Shown here: positions 19,201-27,793 of the stretch, one piece after another
Layout of the letters: every line of letters starts with the position of its first letter
How positions within the stretch are numbered: position 1 is the first letter of the stretch
Assembly: GCF_006149045.1 (NCBI RefSeq)
Contig: NZ_VBSN01000038.1
Span: forward strand, 434,001-498,000
Direction: 5' to 3'
Origin: Dyadobacter flavalbus
GTDB lineage: Bacteria > Bacteroidota > Bacteroidia > Cytophagales > Spirosomataceae
Length of the DNA stretch: 64,000 bases
Position numbers and translations under genes: made by a program
The notes under the pieces: generated by a model
What the model was told of the DNA's origin: nothing
Seen by the model: the letters and a program-made list of their open reading frames with translations, nothing else
Databases searched by the model: none

Positions 19201-19284
19201 TTTTCGTTGGGTTCAGGAATTTACATGCTGAGAATCAAGTCAGAAACTGCAACGGAGGTGATCAAAGTTCTGGTGACTGAATAG
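16249..19284 (+). CDS. T9SS surface protein: seven-blade repeat head, BACON-like, malectin, DNRLRE and sorting domain
   Basis: Secreted or surface-anchored protein of 1011 residues. The hydrophobic export signal lies at about 38-60 and ends LSAQS, so the true start may be downstream of the ATG used. Seven imperfect repeats of the form WDKTxGG..DGGYILGG..DYWIVKI fill about 63-480 and would suit a seven-bladed propeller. A BACON/Ig-like domain follows at about 485-580. A malectin-like sugar-binding domain spans about 584-735 (RINAGGPDFTTATKK, VYLHFAETYF, LNIDFLTGAADLPRISAIEV). A DNRLRE (CBM96-like) domain covers about 740-905. The C-terminal type A sorting domain starts SSVYPNPVKKQFTV. The ligand is unknown. 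The last 430 residues are nearly repeated in the next two genes. Confidence 0.85.
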   Translation: MYSFLPIYFCSWANFVRAPFSWFQSGHEHGITVRLQAAVSVPLTLLVFFFLSAQSLSAQSDIQWDRTIGGRGGDGLYLAQPTKDGGYILGGMSGLGINGDQTPPGKGKGDYWVVKVSATGAVEWDKVFGGSEYDELNAVQQTPDGGYILGGNAVSDKSGDKSEDNLSEPYQDGGTPYDYWIVKISANGTKEWDKTYGGIKEDFFVTMKVAQDGGYIIGGGVSGALNVLKLAADGSKIWERNHRSGSFTSMSDLLLTPDGGYLIGGSTPSGIGGEKSEPSRGGNSDYWILKIDANGVKQWDKTFGSNGTDTFRFMSATSDKGYLLLGHTSYSEVSGDMSEPLIGGTDTWVIKIKADGTKQWDKTIGASKYVNENNYYSSYTMLTFMRENADGSFLLGGNANGYASKYKTGNVLGAWTIKLAANGSKISDKSLGVPISEFFSTPDGGFMVLGASSDNAGPVKTENSRGSSDGWVIKYAPSVPASKLTLSNTNLSFTYKPGSVTAPQTVTLTASAGTPDLTIIKSDNAPWLKIPQAATGPLTFSIDGAGLAAGTYTAAVTLFAPDYSRAVVQVKLLVISEEANNTIVRINAGGPDFTTATKKRFVADQYYAGIDRTSSIASGDILNTSNDILYQSARCSPSFSYNIPVANGTFDVYLHFAETYFGAPGKKGGKGSRQFHVNMEGNRKLTNYDIFAKAGGAMRATAETFTVDVTDGMLNIDFLTGAADLPRISAIEVLTKNVMLKPLADSYIYEYGVNYGSAPTLEVKTISENGYKLRYSYLKFPIGTVSKVGSAKLRLYGHNHENNKDIYLHAYGVDDDSWVENEMGGRTGITNTPPASTPSLGSVAVNNAYKYYEIDVTSYVKAQQQAGDPLVSFMLRDPNKRNTRLTFNSKENGSNPPQLMIIPAPETNAATRIGQEEISVASEAEPEPSSVYPNPVKKQFTVQISGKHSEAISLDLLNNAGKSYPIATAEKVIAGQKAEVDISGFSLGSGIYMLRIKSETATEVIKVLVTE
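18001..19284 (+). repeat. Malectin-DNRLRE-sorting cassette, copy A
   Basis: This coding segment is closely similar at DNA level to 22149-23435 and 25479-26765. Shared runs include GACCGCACCAGCTC (near 18083, 20963, 22236, 25561) and the region encoding YFGAPGK. The order of the three domains is constant in all copies. Confidence 0.85.
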
Positions 19285-19345
19285 TCCTGAAAAGCAGTTT
19301 TTAATGACTGTACAAACAAATAAGTATACCCTGACTTGATGGCCA

Positions 19346-19390
19346 CAGAATAGCTTCAGTGCAAGCCATGTTTGCAGTGGAGCTATTCTG
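19346..19390 (+). terminator. Hairpin after first malectin-cluster gene
   Basis: A perfect 10-base stem, CAGAATAGCT (19346-19355) with AGCTATTCTG (19381-19390), encloses a 25-base loop that can itself pair (GCAA with TTGC). CTTT follows. It probably ends the transcript of the 16249-19284 gene. Confidence 0.55.
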
Positions 19391-20876
19391 CTTTACCGTT
19401 AAATAAGTTATTCAGCCCATCAGCATGATTATTGCACTGAATTATATTTTGTAACCATGAATTTACCTTCTTAAATACTCGATGAAAAAAACTTTATTTA
19501 ATCAATATTTTCTCAGATCATTGCTTGTCCTGATGGTCTTCGCACAGGCAGGTGTTTTAGCGCAGCCTGCTATTCAGTAGGACAAAACTTACGGAAGCCT
19601 ACAGTCTGACAATCTCACATCCATCCGACAAACCCCCGATGGCGGCTATATCGCTGCTGGAGATTCCCAATCGGATAAAAGCGGGGACAAAAGCCAGGCC
19701 GGGTATGGCGGTACAGACATTTGGATTGTAAAAATGGCTGCTGATGGAACCAAACAATGGGATTTAACCCTGGGCGGAGATCAGGGTGATTATGGTAGTA
19801 TGATAGAACTGACACCGGACGGCGGGTATATTGTCGGTGCAACATCGCTTTCCGGCGCTGGTCCGATCAAAAGCCAGCCTGCATACGGTACTGATCCTGA
19901 GGAAATGTACGATTACTGGATCATCAAACTGAGTGCCGGCGGCAAGGTGGAATGGGACAAGACCATCGGAGGCCCCGGGCGGGATCTTCTTAAATCTTTG
20001 AAGCCAACAAAAGACGGCGGCTATATACTGGGAGGAATGTCCAGGTCCGAAATTGGCAATGACAAAACCAAAGCCCCTTTTGTTCAATACAGTTTCCAGC
20101 CGGGCTTATACGACCATTGGATTGTAAAGCTGTCTTCATCAGGGGCAGTGCAATGGGATACCGTACTCAGGAAATATCAGGAGAATGACTACCTGGATAA
20201 TTTTAATACAAGGATTGAGCTTACAGCGGATGGCGGATATATTGTGGGCGGCTCTCAGGGAGCTGAGCAAGAACCTGCGGGAGACTACTACCTTGCAAAG
20301 CTGAACCAGAATGGCGCTGTGCTGTGGGAAAAAGCGTACGGAGGCCCCGACTTTGATCAACTGACGTCAATCCTGCAGACCAATGATGGCGGCTATCTTC
20401 TGGGCGGCTGGTCTGTTTCCGAAATCGGACAGGATAAAAGTGAAACCAGTTACAGGGGAAGGGAAGATTACTGGGTAATCAAAGTGGATGCCAATGGCAG
20501 TAAAGTATGGGAGAATACCTATGGCTCACAAGAAAACAGTTCTGCATTCAATTCCGCTGTAAAGACCAGTGATGGCGGATTTTTACTGGCAGGAACTGCC
20601 GGGGGAGCAGGACGGGATAAATCAGAACCTTCAAAAGGATATAGTGATTTCTGGCTTATCAGGATAGATGCCAACGGCACAAAGCTTTGGGACAAAACAA
20701 TTGGCGGAACAAGTTATGATAACCTTAGCTCGGCAGCACTGAGTGCTGATGGCGGTTTTATACTGGGCGGGGTTTCCAGTGGGCCAAAAGGCTATGACAA
20801 ATCGGAAGATGGCCGCGGAGACAATGATTTCTGGATTGTTAAACTGGCTCCGGAAAGCCCTCTTCCGGCGTCTGCA

Positions 20877-21336
20877 ATCCGGATTAACGCAGGCGGGCCA
20901 GCTTTTACGACAGCAACTAAAAAGCTTTTCATAGCAGATCAGTACTATTCCGGCATAGACCGCACCAGCTCCATAGCAAGCGGAGATTTTCTTAATACAA
21001 CCAATGACGTACTGTACCGTTCAGCACGCTGTTCGCCATCGTTCAGTTACAACATTCCGGTTGCCAACGGCACCGTAGATGTATACCTGCATTTTGCCGA
21101 AACTTACTTTGGAGCTCCGGGCAAGCAGGGCGGTGCCGGCAGCAGACAGTTTCACGTCAATATGGAAGGGGTCCGCAAGCTGACCAATTATGATATCTTT
21201 GTTAAAGCCGGCGGAGCCATGCGCGCAACCGCAGAAACCTTTACCGTTAACGTAACAGACGGCGTGCTCAACATTGATTTTCTGACCGGTGCGGCTGATC
21301 TGCCTAGGATTTCAGCCATTGAAGTGATTAAAACAA
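20877..21336 (+). repeat. Extra malectin-coding copy
   Basis: This is a fourth copy of the malectin-coding segment, without the DNRLRE and sorting parts that follow the other three. It begins at the RINAGGPAFTTATKK coding stretch and ends after LPRISAIEV. Confidence 0.85.
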
Positions 21337-22148
21337 GTCCGACCTGTAATGTAAGCAGCCTTCAGACTCAGCAGGAGGTTGACAATTTCCGTACTACATA
21401 TCCAGGCTGCAAGGTTGTTAACGGGGATTTAAGTATCAATTCCACAAACATTATTAACCTGGACGGCCTGACCGATATTACAACAGTTAACGGTTCTGTT
21501 TTGATCAGCCATAATCCTGCCCTTACCAGCATTGCCGGCTTATCCGGATTGCAGCAAGTAAATGGCGAAATAAACATTGAAGACAATTACAAACTTACTA
21601 CCCTGCATGGCCTTGAGAATTTAACCAGCTCCAAGGGAAATGTGCGCATTGTTAACAACAAAGCGCTCAACAGTATTTCAGCATTAAGCCGTCTGGAAAC
21701 GATATCCGGCTTTCTGTTGGTGGAAGCCAATCCGTCTCTGAGTACCTTGAAAGGACTTGAAAATCTGACAACGGTGAAGGGAGATTTCCGCATGCAAAAC
21801 CTTGACCTGCTGACGGGCCTGGAACCTTTAAGCAAGCTCACAAGCGTTGAAGGCTTTTTCATTATTTCCTCAAACCATTCTTTGAAAAACCTCAGCGGAC
21901 TTCAAAATCTGGAATCTGTTGGCTTAGGAATTTATATATCCGGCAACAATGCGCTGACCAGCCTTTCGGGATTAAGCCATTTCATAGCGGTGCAATGGAT
22001 TAATATCTACAATAATCCGGTGCTTTCCACTTGTGCAGTACAGGCTATTTGTAGTAATACAGGCTGGGGTTCCCTTAATATCTATTCAAACGGACCTTCA
22101 TGCAATACTGTTCAAGAAGTAGCTGATCAATGCGCTTCTCGGGCAACT

Positions 22149-23435
22149 ACAATAAGAATCAATGCAGGTGGATCAGAATTCACTACTGCTACCAAAAAAC
22201 AGTTCAGCGCCGATCAGTACTATGCAGGTATTGACCGCACCAGCTCCATGGCAAGCGGAGATATTCTCAACACAACCAATGACGTGCTTTACCGTTCTGC
22301 CCGTTGCTCCCCTTCTTTCAGCTACAACGTTCCGGTTCCCAATGGTCAAGTAAATGTATACCTGCACTTCGCTGAAACGTACTTTGGGGCTCCGGGCAAA
22401 AAAGGCGGGGCAGGCAGCAGACAGTTTCATGTCAATATAGAAGGTGTCCGTATGCTGACCAACTATGACATCTTTGCCAAAGCCGGCGGTGCGATGCGCG
22501 CTACTGCAGAAACTTTTACCGTCAATGTAAGTGACGGCATACTCAGCATTGACTTTCTGACCGGAGCAGCAGACCTTCCCAGGGTTTCGGCCATTGAAGT
22601 AATTGCCACAACTCCTACCTTAAACCCTGTTGCGGATGCCTACGTCCGGGACGGAAGCTACAATGCCACCAACTTTGGCAATGCCGTTAACCTGGACATA
22701 AAAGGCAATGCAAGCAATGTTTCACAAAGACGAAAGTCCTTTCTCAGGTTCCAACTGCCGGCAATTGCAACTGTTACTTCTGCCAGACTGCGCATTTACG
22801 GGCATAATCATGAAAACAGCAATAGCATTTCGGTGCATGCGTATGGCGTCAATAATGACGATTGGATTGAAAACATGATTGTCAAAAACAACGCTCCAGT
22901 TGCATCAACGCCCTCCCTGGGCTATGCGGCTGTCAATGATCTATACCAGTATTACGAAATAGATGTAACCAGTTATGTAAAAGCACAGCAGCAATCCGGT
23001 GAAAACCTAGTGAGTTTAATGCTAGCTGATCCAAATAACAGAAACACCAGACTGGTATTTAGCAGCAGAGAAGAAGGCGTATATCCTCCTCAGCTCGTCA
23101 TTCAGACAATGCCGGTTGTAAACAGCAATACAAGGCTGAATCAGGAAGAAGTTAGCTTTAAATCAGAAGCAGAACCGGAGCAATCTTCCATTTACCCCAA
23201 TCCGGTCAGAAAGCAGTTTACAGTTGCAATATCCAGCAAGCACAGCGATGACATTTCACTTGATCTGTTAAACAATGCAGGCCTGAGCTATCCAGTAACG
23301 ACAACGCAAAAAGCAGTAGCCGGCCAGAAAGTGGAAGTGGATATTTCAGGCCTAGCGCTAAGCTCGGGAATTTACCTTTTGAAAATCAAGTCAGAAGCTG
23401 CAACTGAGGTGATCAAAGTTCTGGTGACAGATTAA
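22149..23435 (+). repeat. Malectin-DNRLRE-sorting cassette, copy B
   Basis: Second full copy of the three-domain tail cassette. It is most similar to copy C in the DNRLRE part: both read ADAYVRDGSY.ATNFG and NGIVKNNAP-like or NMIVKNNAP-like text, whereas copy A differs there. Confidence 0.85.
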
Positions 23436-24116
23436 CTCCGTTTACAATGATGAGAAGCTATTAGAAAATATAAGGAAGCCGTTCATATTGAATCATGGAC
23501 GGCTTTCTTATTGTAAAATGAACAAATTCAAAAAATTGAAATGACACTAGTGTGTAATTACATTATAACCCATCAACCCATTAAGTTAAATGAACCAAAA
23601 ACATCATTTAATGACTACTAAGCAGTATTTTATAGCTATCCAGTAATGACGTTTTGTGCTTTGCTTAAACCACCGAATTTTTTGATAACCAATTCTTATA
23701 GATTTTGTTTAAAATTAAATCTTTTAACCTGTTTTATAGTTACAAAAACTCGAACAATTCATAAATAGATTTAATCGTCCTTGTTGGTAAAACCTCAATT
23801 TATTATAAAATCTTTTACTTTAATTTTTGCTACCTACTCCTAAATCTTGGTAGGCATCCAAGAAGTTGTAAGCAGCTTTTCCAACTATTCTGATGCTTCC
23901 AAAAAACTTTGTAGTAATTGCAAGTTCCGGCATGCTTTTAAATGTAACTTAAAGTAAATAACTGTAACTTACTAGCTTATATCAAGCCATCTTTTAAGAT
24001 GGCTTGATATAAAAACCCAAGCAAGCAGCCAGTAGAATTTTAAACCAGTCAAAACCTTTATTTTACATGAAACCTAAACCTTTAGCTCACCTTTTAATCA
24101 AATCAATCAAAAAACA
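23436..24116. other. Non-coding region between second and third malectin-cluster genes
   Basis: No gene is seen. It contains the terminator at 23476-23511, a stretch (about 23515-23620) that resembles the flank after the third gene (about 26850-26940), and the AACCACCGAA block at 23668-23711 shared with 15949-15993. A short inverted repeat around 23990-24012 (AAGCCATCTT and AAGATGGCTT) could form another hairpin in the leader of the next gene. Confidence 0.5.
23476..23511 (+). terminator. Intrinsic terminator after second malectin-cluster gene
   Basis: Stem AAGCCGTTCAT (23476-23486) pairs with ATGGACGGCTT (23495-23505), with one G-U pair and an 8-base loop, followed by TCTTATT. A near-identical terminator follows the third gene. 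Confidence 0.75.
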
Positions 24117-26765
24117 ATGAAAAAAATTGTACTGTATTTAGCCTTATTTATGATGAGTATGCAGCCCCTGGTAGCACAGCAAGGCTCACTGCTGAAAGAT
24201 ATCAACGTAACAAGCACCAATTCCGGATCGGCTCCATCGGGCTTTACCCAGATTAACGGTGTTTCTTACTTTGCTGCGGACGATGGTGTCCATGGCCGCG
24301 AGCTCTGGAAAACCGATGGCAGTACGGCTGGGACCGTATTGGTCAGTGATGTAGTAGCCGGTGCAAACAGCTCCAACCCTGAGCAATTTACCAATGTAAA
24401 CGGTACCATCTTTTTTGTTACAAGCAGCAGTGATCGGGTGCATAGTTTATGGAAAACCAACGGCACCGCAGCTACGACGACCAAGATTCGCGATTTTACC
24501 CAATCGTATAATATTCAGCGGTTGATCGGTATGAACGGCACGTTGTATTTTGGTGTGTACAAACGCGATGGAAGCATGCAGCTATGGAGGTGCAATGGAA
24601 GTTCTGCCGGAACACAGTTGCTCAAAACTTTCGCTCAAACTGATTCTTTCTCACCTGTTCCCGTGAATGGTCAGCTGTATTTTTCCGCATTTGACGGCAT
24701 CAGCAGCAACGCGGTCTGGAAAAGTAATGGTACGCCGGAAGGGACAGTTCTGGTTATTGATCCGGCTATTGACAAGGGTTTTAAATTTCGCGCATCAATA
24801 TCCTCAATTGGAAACTTCATCTATTACCGGGCGATAGATAATATCAGCAGGAAAGAGCTTCTGGTCAGAAGTGACGGAACCAGTCAGGGTACAACGGTTA
24901 TCAAAGAACTCGGCTTTGTCTTTAGTCCCACGAATTTTACCCGGGTGAATGATGTGTTGTATTTTCTTATCCTTGTCCCTGCTGAGGTCGAGGAGGTTTT
25001 CGTTCAGCAATTATGGCGGAGCGACGGAACAACTGAGGGTACTTATGCTGTGAAAACGCTGCAGAGGTACACCGAGACAGAAATTTATTTTCACGATCTC
25101 ATCGCTGCTAATGGCTCTTTCTACTTTATACCTTCCGAGTTTGCAGAAATATGGAAGAGCGATGGTACCGCCGCGGGCACCCAGCCAATTACAAACTTCA
25201 ACCCAAGGGCTACTCAAACGCTTATAGAAAATCTGATTCCCGTCGGAAACAATTTATACTTTACTGCATCTGACGGACAGAGCGGCCGGGAAGTCTGGAA
25301 GATGGATCTTACAACCCAAGCAACGAACCTGGCCTACGACATAACCCCCAATGGCTCTACGTCATTCATATTCTACGGAATAAGAGCCTTGAACAACCAG
25401 CTTCTGATTCCAGCCGACAATGGTATGTACGGGATGGAGCTCTTCACTTACCAGGAAGCAACGCCTGCCCAAACCACCATCCGCATTAACGCCGGCGGAC
25501 CGGATTTTACCACCGCCACTAAAAAGCTGTTTATTGCAGACAAGTACTATGCAGGCATTGACCGCACCAGCTCGATTTTAAGTGGTGATATTCTTAACAC
25601 GACCAATGATGTACTCTACCGTTCGGGACGCTGTTCGCCTTCGTTCAGCTACAACATTCCGGTTGCCAATGGCACCTTTGATGTATACCTGCACTTTGCT
25701 GAAACCTACTTTGGCGCTCCGGGCAAAAAAGGCGGGGCTGGCAGCCGGCAGTTTCACGTCAACATGGAAGGCAGCCGCAAACTGACCAACTATGACATCT
25801 TTGTCAAAGCCGGCGGAGCCATGCGCGCTGCGGCAGAGACCTTTACCGTCAATGTCACAGACGGCATGCTGAACATCGACTTTCTGACCGGCGCAGCGGA
25901 TCTGCCCCGGGTTTCGGCCATTGAAGTGATTCCTGTTTCCAGTGTAACGCTAAAACCCCTTGCAGATGCCTATGTACGCGATGGCAGCTACAAGGCCACC
26001 AACTTTGGCACTGCTGTTAACCTGGATGTAAAAAACAATGCAAGCGATCCTTCGGCCAGCCGCTCCGCTTACCTGAGGTTTCCGTTATCATCAGCATCGG
26101 CTGTTACCTCTGCCAGGCTTCGTATATACGGCCATAACCATGAAAACAGCAAGAGTGTTTCTGTACATGCATATGGCGTTAACAATGACATTTGGACTGA
26201 AAACGGCATTGTCAAAAACAATGCTCCGGCTGCATCAACACCATCCCTGGGCTACGCAGCAGTCAACAATACTTACAAGTACTATGAAATTGATGTGACC
26301 AGTTATGTGAAAGCCCAGCAGCAATCCGGTGAAACCCTGGTAAGTCTGATGCTGTCAGATCCGAATAACCGAAATATCAGACTGGTCTTCAACAGCAAGG
26401 AAGAAGGCTCCTACCCTCCTGAGCTGATCGTTCAAACGTCATCTGTTGTGAATAGCAACACAAGACTCAGCAATGAAGAAATTAGCTCAAACCTGGAAGC
26501 AGAGCCTGAGTCCTCATCAGTTTACCCCAACCCAATTGGAAAGCAGTTTACTGTGCAGCTATCCACCAAGCATAGTGAAGAAATCTCTTTTGATCTGTTG
26601 AACAATGCAGGACAGAGCTATCCAATAGCAACAGCCCAAAAAGCAAGAGCCGGTCAGAAAGCAGCAGTGGATATTTCAGGTCTCTCGTTGAGCTCAGGAA
26701 TTTACATGCTAAAAATCAAGTCAGAAGCTGCAACAGAAGTCATCAAATTGCTGGTGACGGAATAA
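24117..26765 (+). CDS. T9SS surface protein: ELWxxDGTxxGT repeats, malectin, DNRLRE and sorting domain
   Basis: Exported protein of 882 residues. The signal peptide (MKKIVLYLALFMMSMQPLVA, then QQG) is followed by repeats of the ELWKTDGSTAGTVLV type to about residue 450, a known Bacteroidota beta-repeat that probably forms a propeller-like fold. Then come malectin (about 455-605), DNRLRE (about 609-774) and a type A sorting domain (SSVYPNPIGKQFTVQL to the end), so export by the T9SS is expected. The head is unrelated to the two preceding proteins while the tail is the same cassette. Carbohydrate or cell-wall binding is inferred from malectin only. Confidence 0.88.
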   Translation: MKKIVLYLALFMMSMQPLVAQQGSLLKDINVTSTNSGSAPSGFTQINGVSYFAADDGVHGRELWKTDGSTAGTVLVSDVVAGANSSNPEQFTNVNGTIFFVTSSSDRVHSLWKTNGTAATTTKIRDFTQSYNIQRLIGMNGTLYFGVYKRDGSMQLWRCNGSSAGTQLLKTFAQTDSFSPVPVNGQLYFSAFDGISSNAVWKSNGTPEGTVLVIDPAIDKGFKFRASISSIGNFIYYRAIDNISRKELLVRSDGTSQGTTVIKELGFVFSPTNFTRVNDVLYFLILVPAEVEEVFVQQLWRSDGTTEGTYAVKTLQRYTETEIYFHDLIAANGSFYFIPSEFAEIWKSDGTAAGTQPITNFNPRATQTLIENLIPVGNNLYFTASDGQSGREVWKMDLTTQATNLAYDITPNGSTSFIFYGIRALNNQLLIPADNGMYGMELFTYQEATPAQTTIRINAGGPDFTTATKKLFIADKYYAGIDRTSSILSGDILNTTNDVLYRSGRCSPSFSYNIPVANGTFDVYLHFAETYFGAPGKKGGAGSRQFHVNMEGSRKLTNYDIFVKAGGAMRAAAETFTVNVTDGMLNIDFLTGAADLPRVSAIEVIPVSSVTLKPLADAYVRDGSYKATNFGTAVNLDVKNNASDPSASRSAYLRFPLSSASAVTSARLRIYGHNHENSKSVSVHAYGVNNDIWTENGIVKNNAPAASTPSLGYAAVNNTYKYYEIDVTSYVKAQQQSGETLVSLMLSDPNNRNIRLVFNSKEEGSYPPELIVQTSSVVNSNTRLSNEEISSNLEAEPESSSVYPNPIGKQFTVQLSTKHSEEISFDLLNNAGQSYPIATAQKARAGQKAAVDISGLSLSSGIYMLKIKSEAATEVIKLLVTE
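25479..26765 (+). repeat. Malectin-DNRLRE-sorting cassette, copy C
   Basis: Third full copy of the tail cassette. Homology to copy B continues past the stop codon through the terminator and at least 100 bases of non-coding flank, so the duplication unit was longer than the coding part. Confidence 0.85.
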
Positions 26766-27301
26766 TCGGATTGCGATGATTTTGTAGTATTAAAAATGGT
26801 AAAAGGCCGTTCATATTGAATTATGGACGGTTTTCTTTTTATAAGCTGAGCAAATTAAAACTCTCAAAATTTCACTGTATCAAACTACATTATAATCCTT
26901 TAATCAGCTAAATCAAAAGAGCTAAAAACGCCTTTATATAACTGCCAGGCAGCATTTCAAAGTCTGTAAATAATCAAATTCAAGCATTGCTTAAACCATC
27001 GATTTTACAGTCTGTCAAATAGTATAGATAAAATCAACAGACACTTCTTTTAACCGGCACTATGCCGTAAGTTCTAAAATGCTCATGCATGGATCCTACC
27101 TTTAGACACCCGTAGAGAAGCTGGTATCATACCCAAATACTACCCTTGAGATAGATTGCCGTTGTATGATAAAGGAAGTTATCATATATCGTAAATCAAA
27201 ATTAAAAGTCCGCTTTTCAAAAAATTCCTTGAATTAATTGAAGGGGTATGACATACTGCTGTCACTTCACCCAGCGAGCTTTGTGGAAACAAAAACAAAC
27301 C
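26766..27301. other. Non-coding region after malectin cluster
   Basis: No gene is seen. It holds the terminator at 26802-26840, a diverged copy of the AACCACCGAA-type block near 26991-27035, and separated inverted half-sites TATCATAC (27125-27132) and GTATGATA (27164-27171) upstream of the RidA-family gene. Confidence 0.45.
26802..26840 (+). terminator. Intrinsic terminator after third malectin-cluster gene
   Basis: CCGTTCAT (26807-26814) pairs with ATGGACGG (26823-26830), extended by G-U and A-U pairs to about 12 pairs. TTTTCTTTTT follows. It is homologous to the terminator at 23476. Confidence 0.8.
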
Positions 27302-27712
27302 ATGTTATCACAAGCAAAAATGGAAAAGAACACAATCGATCCCTGGGAATGGGGCAAGTACAGCAATTCGGTACAAGCAGTCGAAATCAAGCAACCGGCC
27401 GGAACACTTTATTGTTCCGGGCAAGTTGCCATAGATGCCAATGGCCAACCTGTTGCCGCTGATATGCTTACGCAGTTTGAGCTGACGATCCGGAACTTGG
27501 AGCAACTTATAACCGAAGCCGGATATGAGCCTGGCGGCATTGTAAGATTAAATGTCTACACAACTTCTGTACAAACGTTTTTCACAAGCTGCGTGCAGAC
27601 TTATCAAAGCTGGATTGCAAAGCATGGCATCAAGCAAGCTACTACCTTGCTTGAAGTGAAGGGTTTGTTTGGCGGGCTTACAATCGAACTGGAAGCAACG
27701 GTGGTAAAGTAG
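27302..27712 (+). CDS. RidA/YjgF/UK114-family protein
   Basis: Small protein of about 136 residues of the RidA superfamily; well-studied members hydrolyse reactive enamine/imine intermediates. Readable features are the LYCSGQVAIDANGQPVAADM strand-turn region, FELTIRNLEQLITEAGYEPGGIVRLNVYTTS and a C-terminal GLFGGLTIELEATVV. The Arg that typically binds the substrate carboxylate near the C-terminus is not obvious in KQATTLLEVKGLFGG, so catalysis is uncertain. An earlier ATG at 27248 adds unlikely residues. ATG codons at 27302 or 27320 are better starts. A strong terminator follows at 27734. Confidence 0.85.
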   Translation: MLSQAKMEKNTIDPWEWGKYSNSVQAVEIKQPAGTLYCSGQVAIDANGQPVAADMLTQFELTIRNLEQLITEAGYEPGGIVRLNVYTTSVQTFFTSCVQTYQSWIAKHGIKQATTLLEVKGLFGGLTIELEATVVK

Positions 27713-27733
27713 CTTATTGGTCTGAAAAGGATT

Positions 27734-27763
27734 GCAAAAGAGCCCGGTCTTTGGCTCTTTTGC
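27734..27763 (+). terminator. Intrinsic terminator after RidA-family gene
   Basis: A perfect 11-base stem, GCAAAAGAGCC (27734-27744) with GGCTCTTTTGC (27753-27763) and an 8-base loop, lies 22 bases after the stop codon. The A- and T-rich arms allow action in both directions. Confidence 0.75.
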
Positions 27764-27793
27764 ATCGTTGTTTAATCAAAACTCTAATCCAGG

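Larger units (their letters stand above)
19482..23435 (+). pseudogene. T9SS surface protein (propeller, malectin, LRR, malectin, DNRLRE, sorting domain) with in-frame TAG at codon 33
   Basis: The ATG at 19482 starts a good signal peptide (MKKTLFNQYFLRSLLVLMVF, then AQAGVLAQ). The frame meets TAG at 19578-19580 and stays open from there to 23435. The paralogue at 16249 has Trp (TGG) at this place (IQWD), so a single G to A change explains the stop. Full length would be about 1317 codons: seven WDKTxGG/GGYIxGG repeats to about 460, malectin about 465-618, a receptor-L-like leucine-rich region about 620-883, a second malectin about 889-1041, DNRLRE about 1044-1209 and a type A sorting domain (SSIYPNPVRKQFTV). 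The internal ATG at 19734 would give a 1233-residue protein without signal peptide. It is a recent pseudogene, a read-through gene or a sequence error. Confidence 0.75.

Noticed and set aside
23990..24012. AAGCCATCTT/AAGATGGCTT hairpin as a riboswitch
   Set aside because: It is a simple short inverted repeat without any conserved riboswitch core.
16249..26765. Repeat-rich region as a CRISPR array
   Set aside because: All repeats lie in open coding frames and encode protein domains; no regular short repeat-spacer pattern exists.
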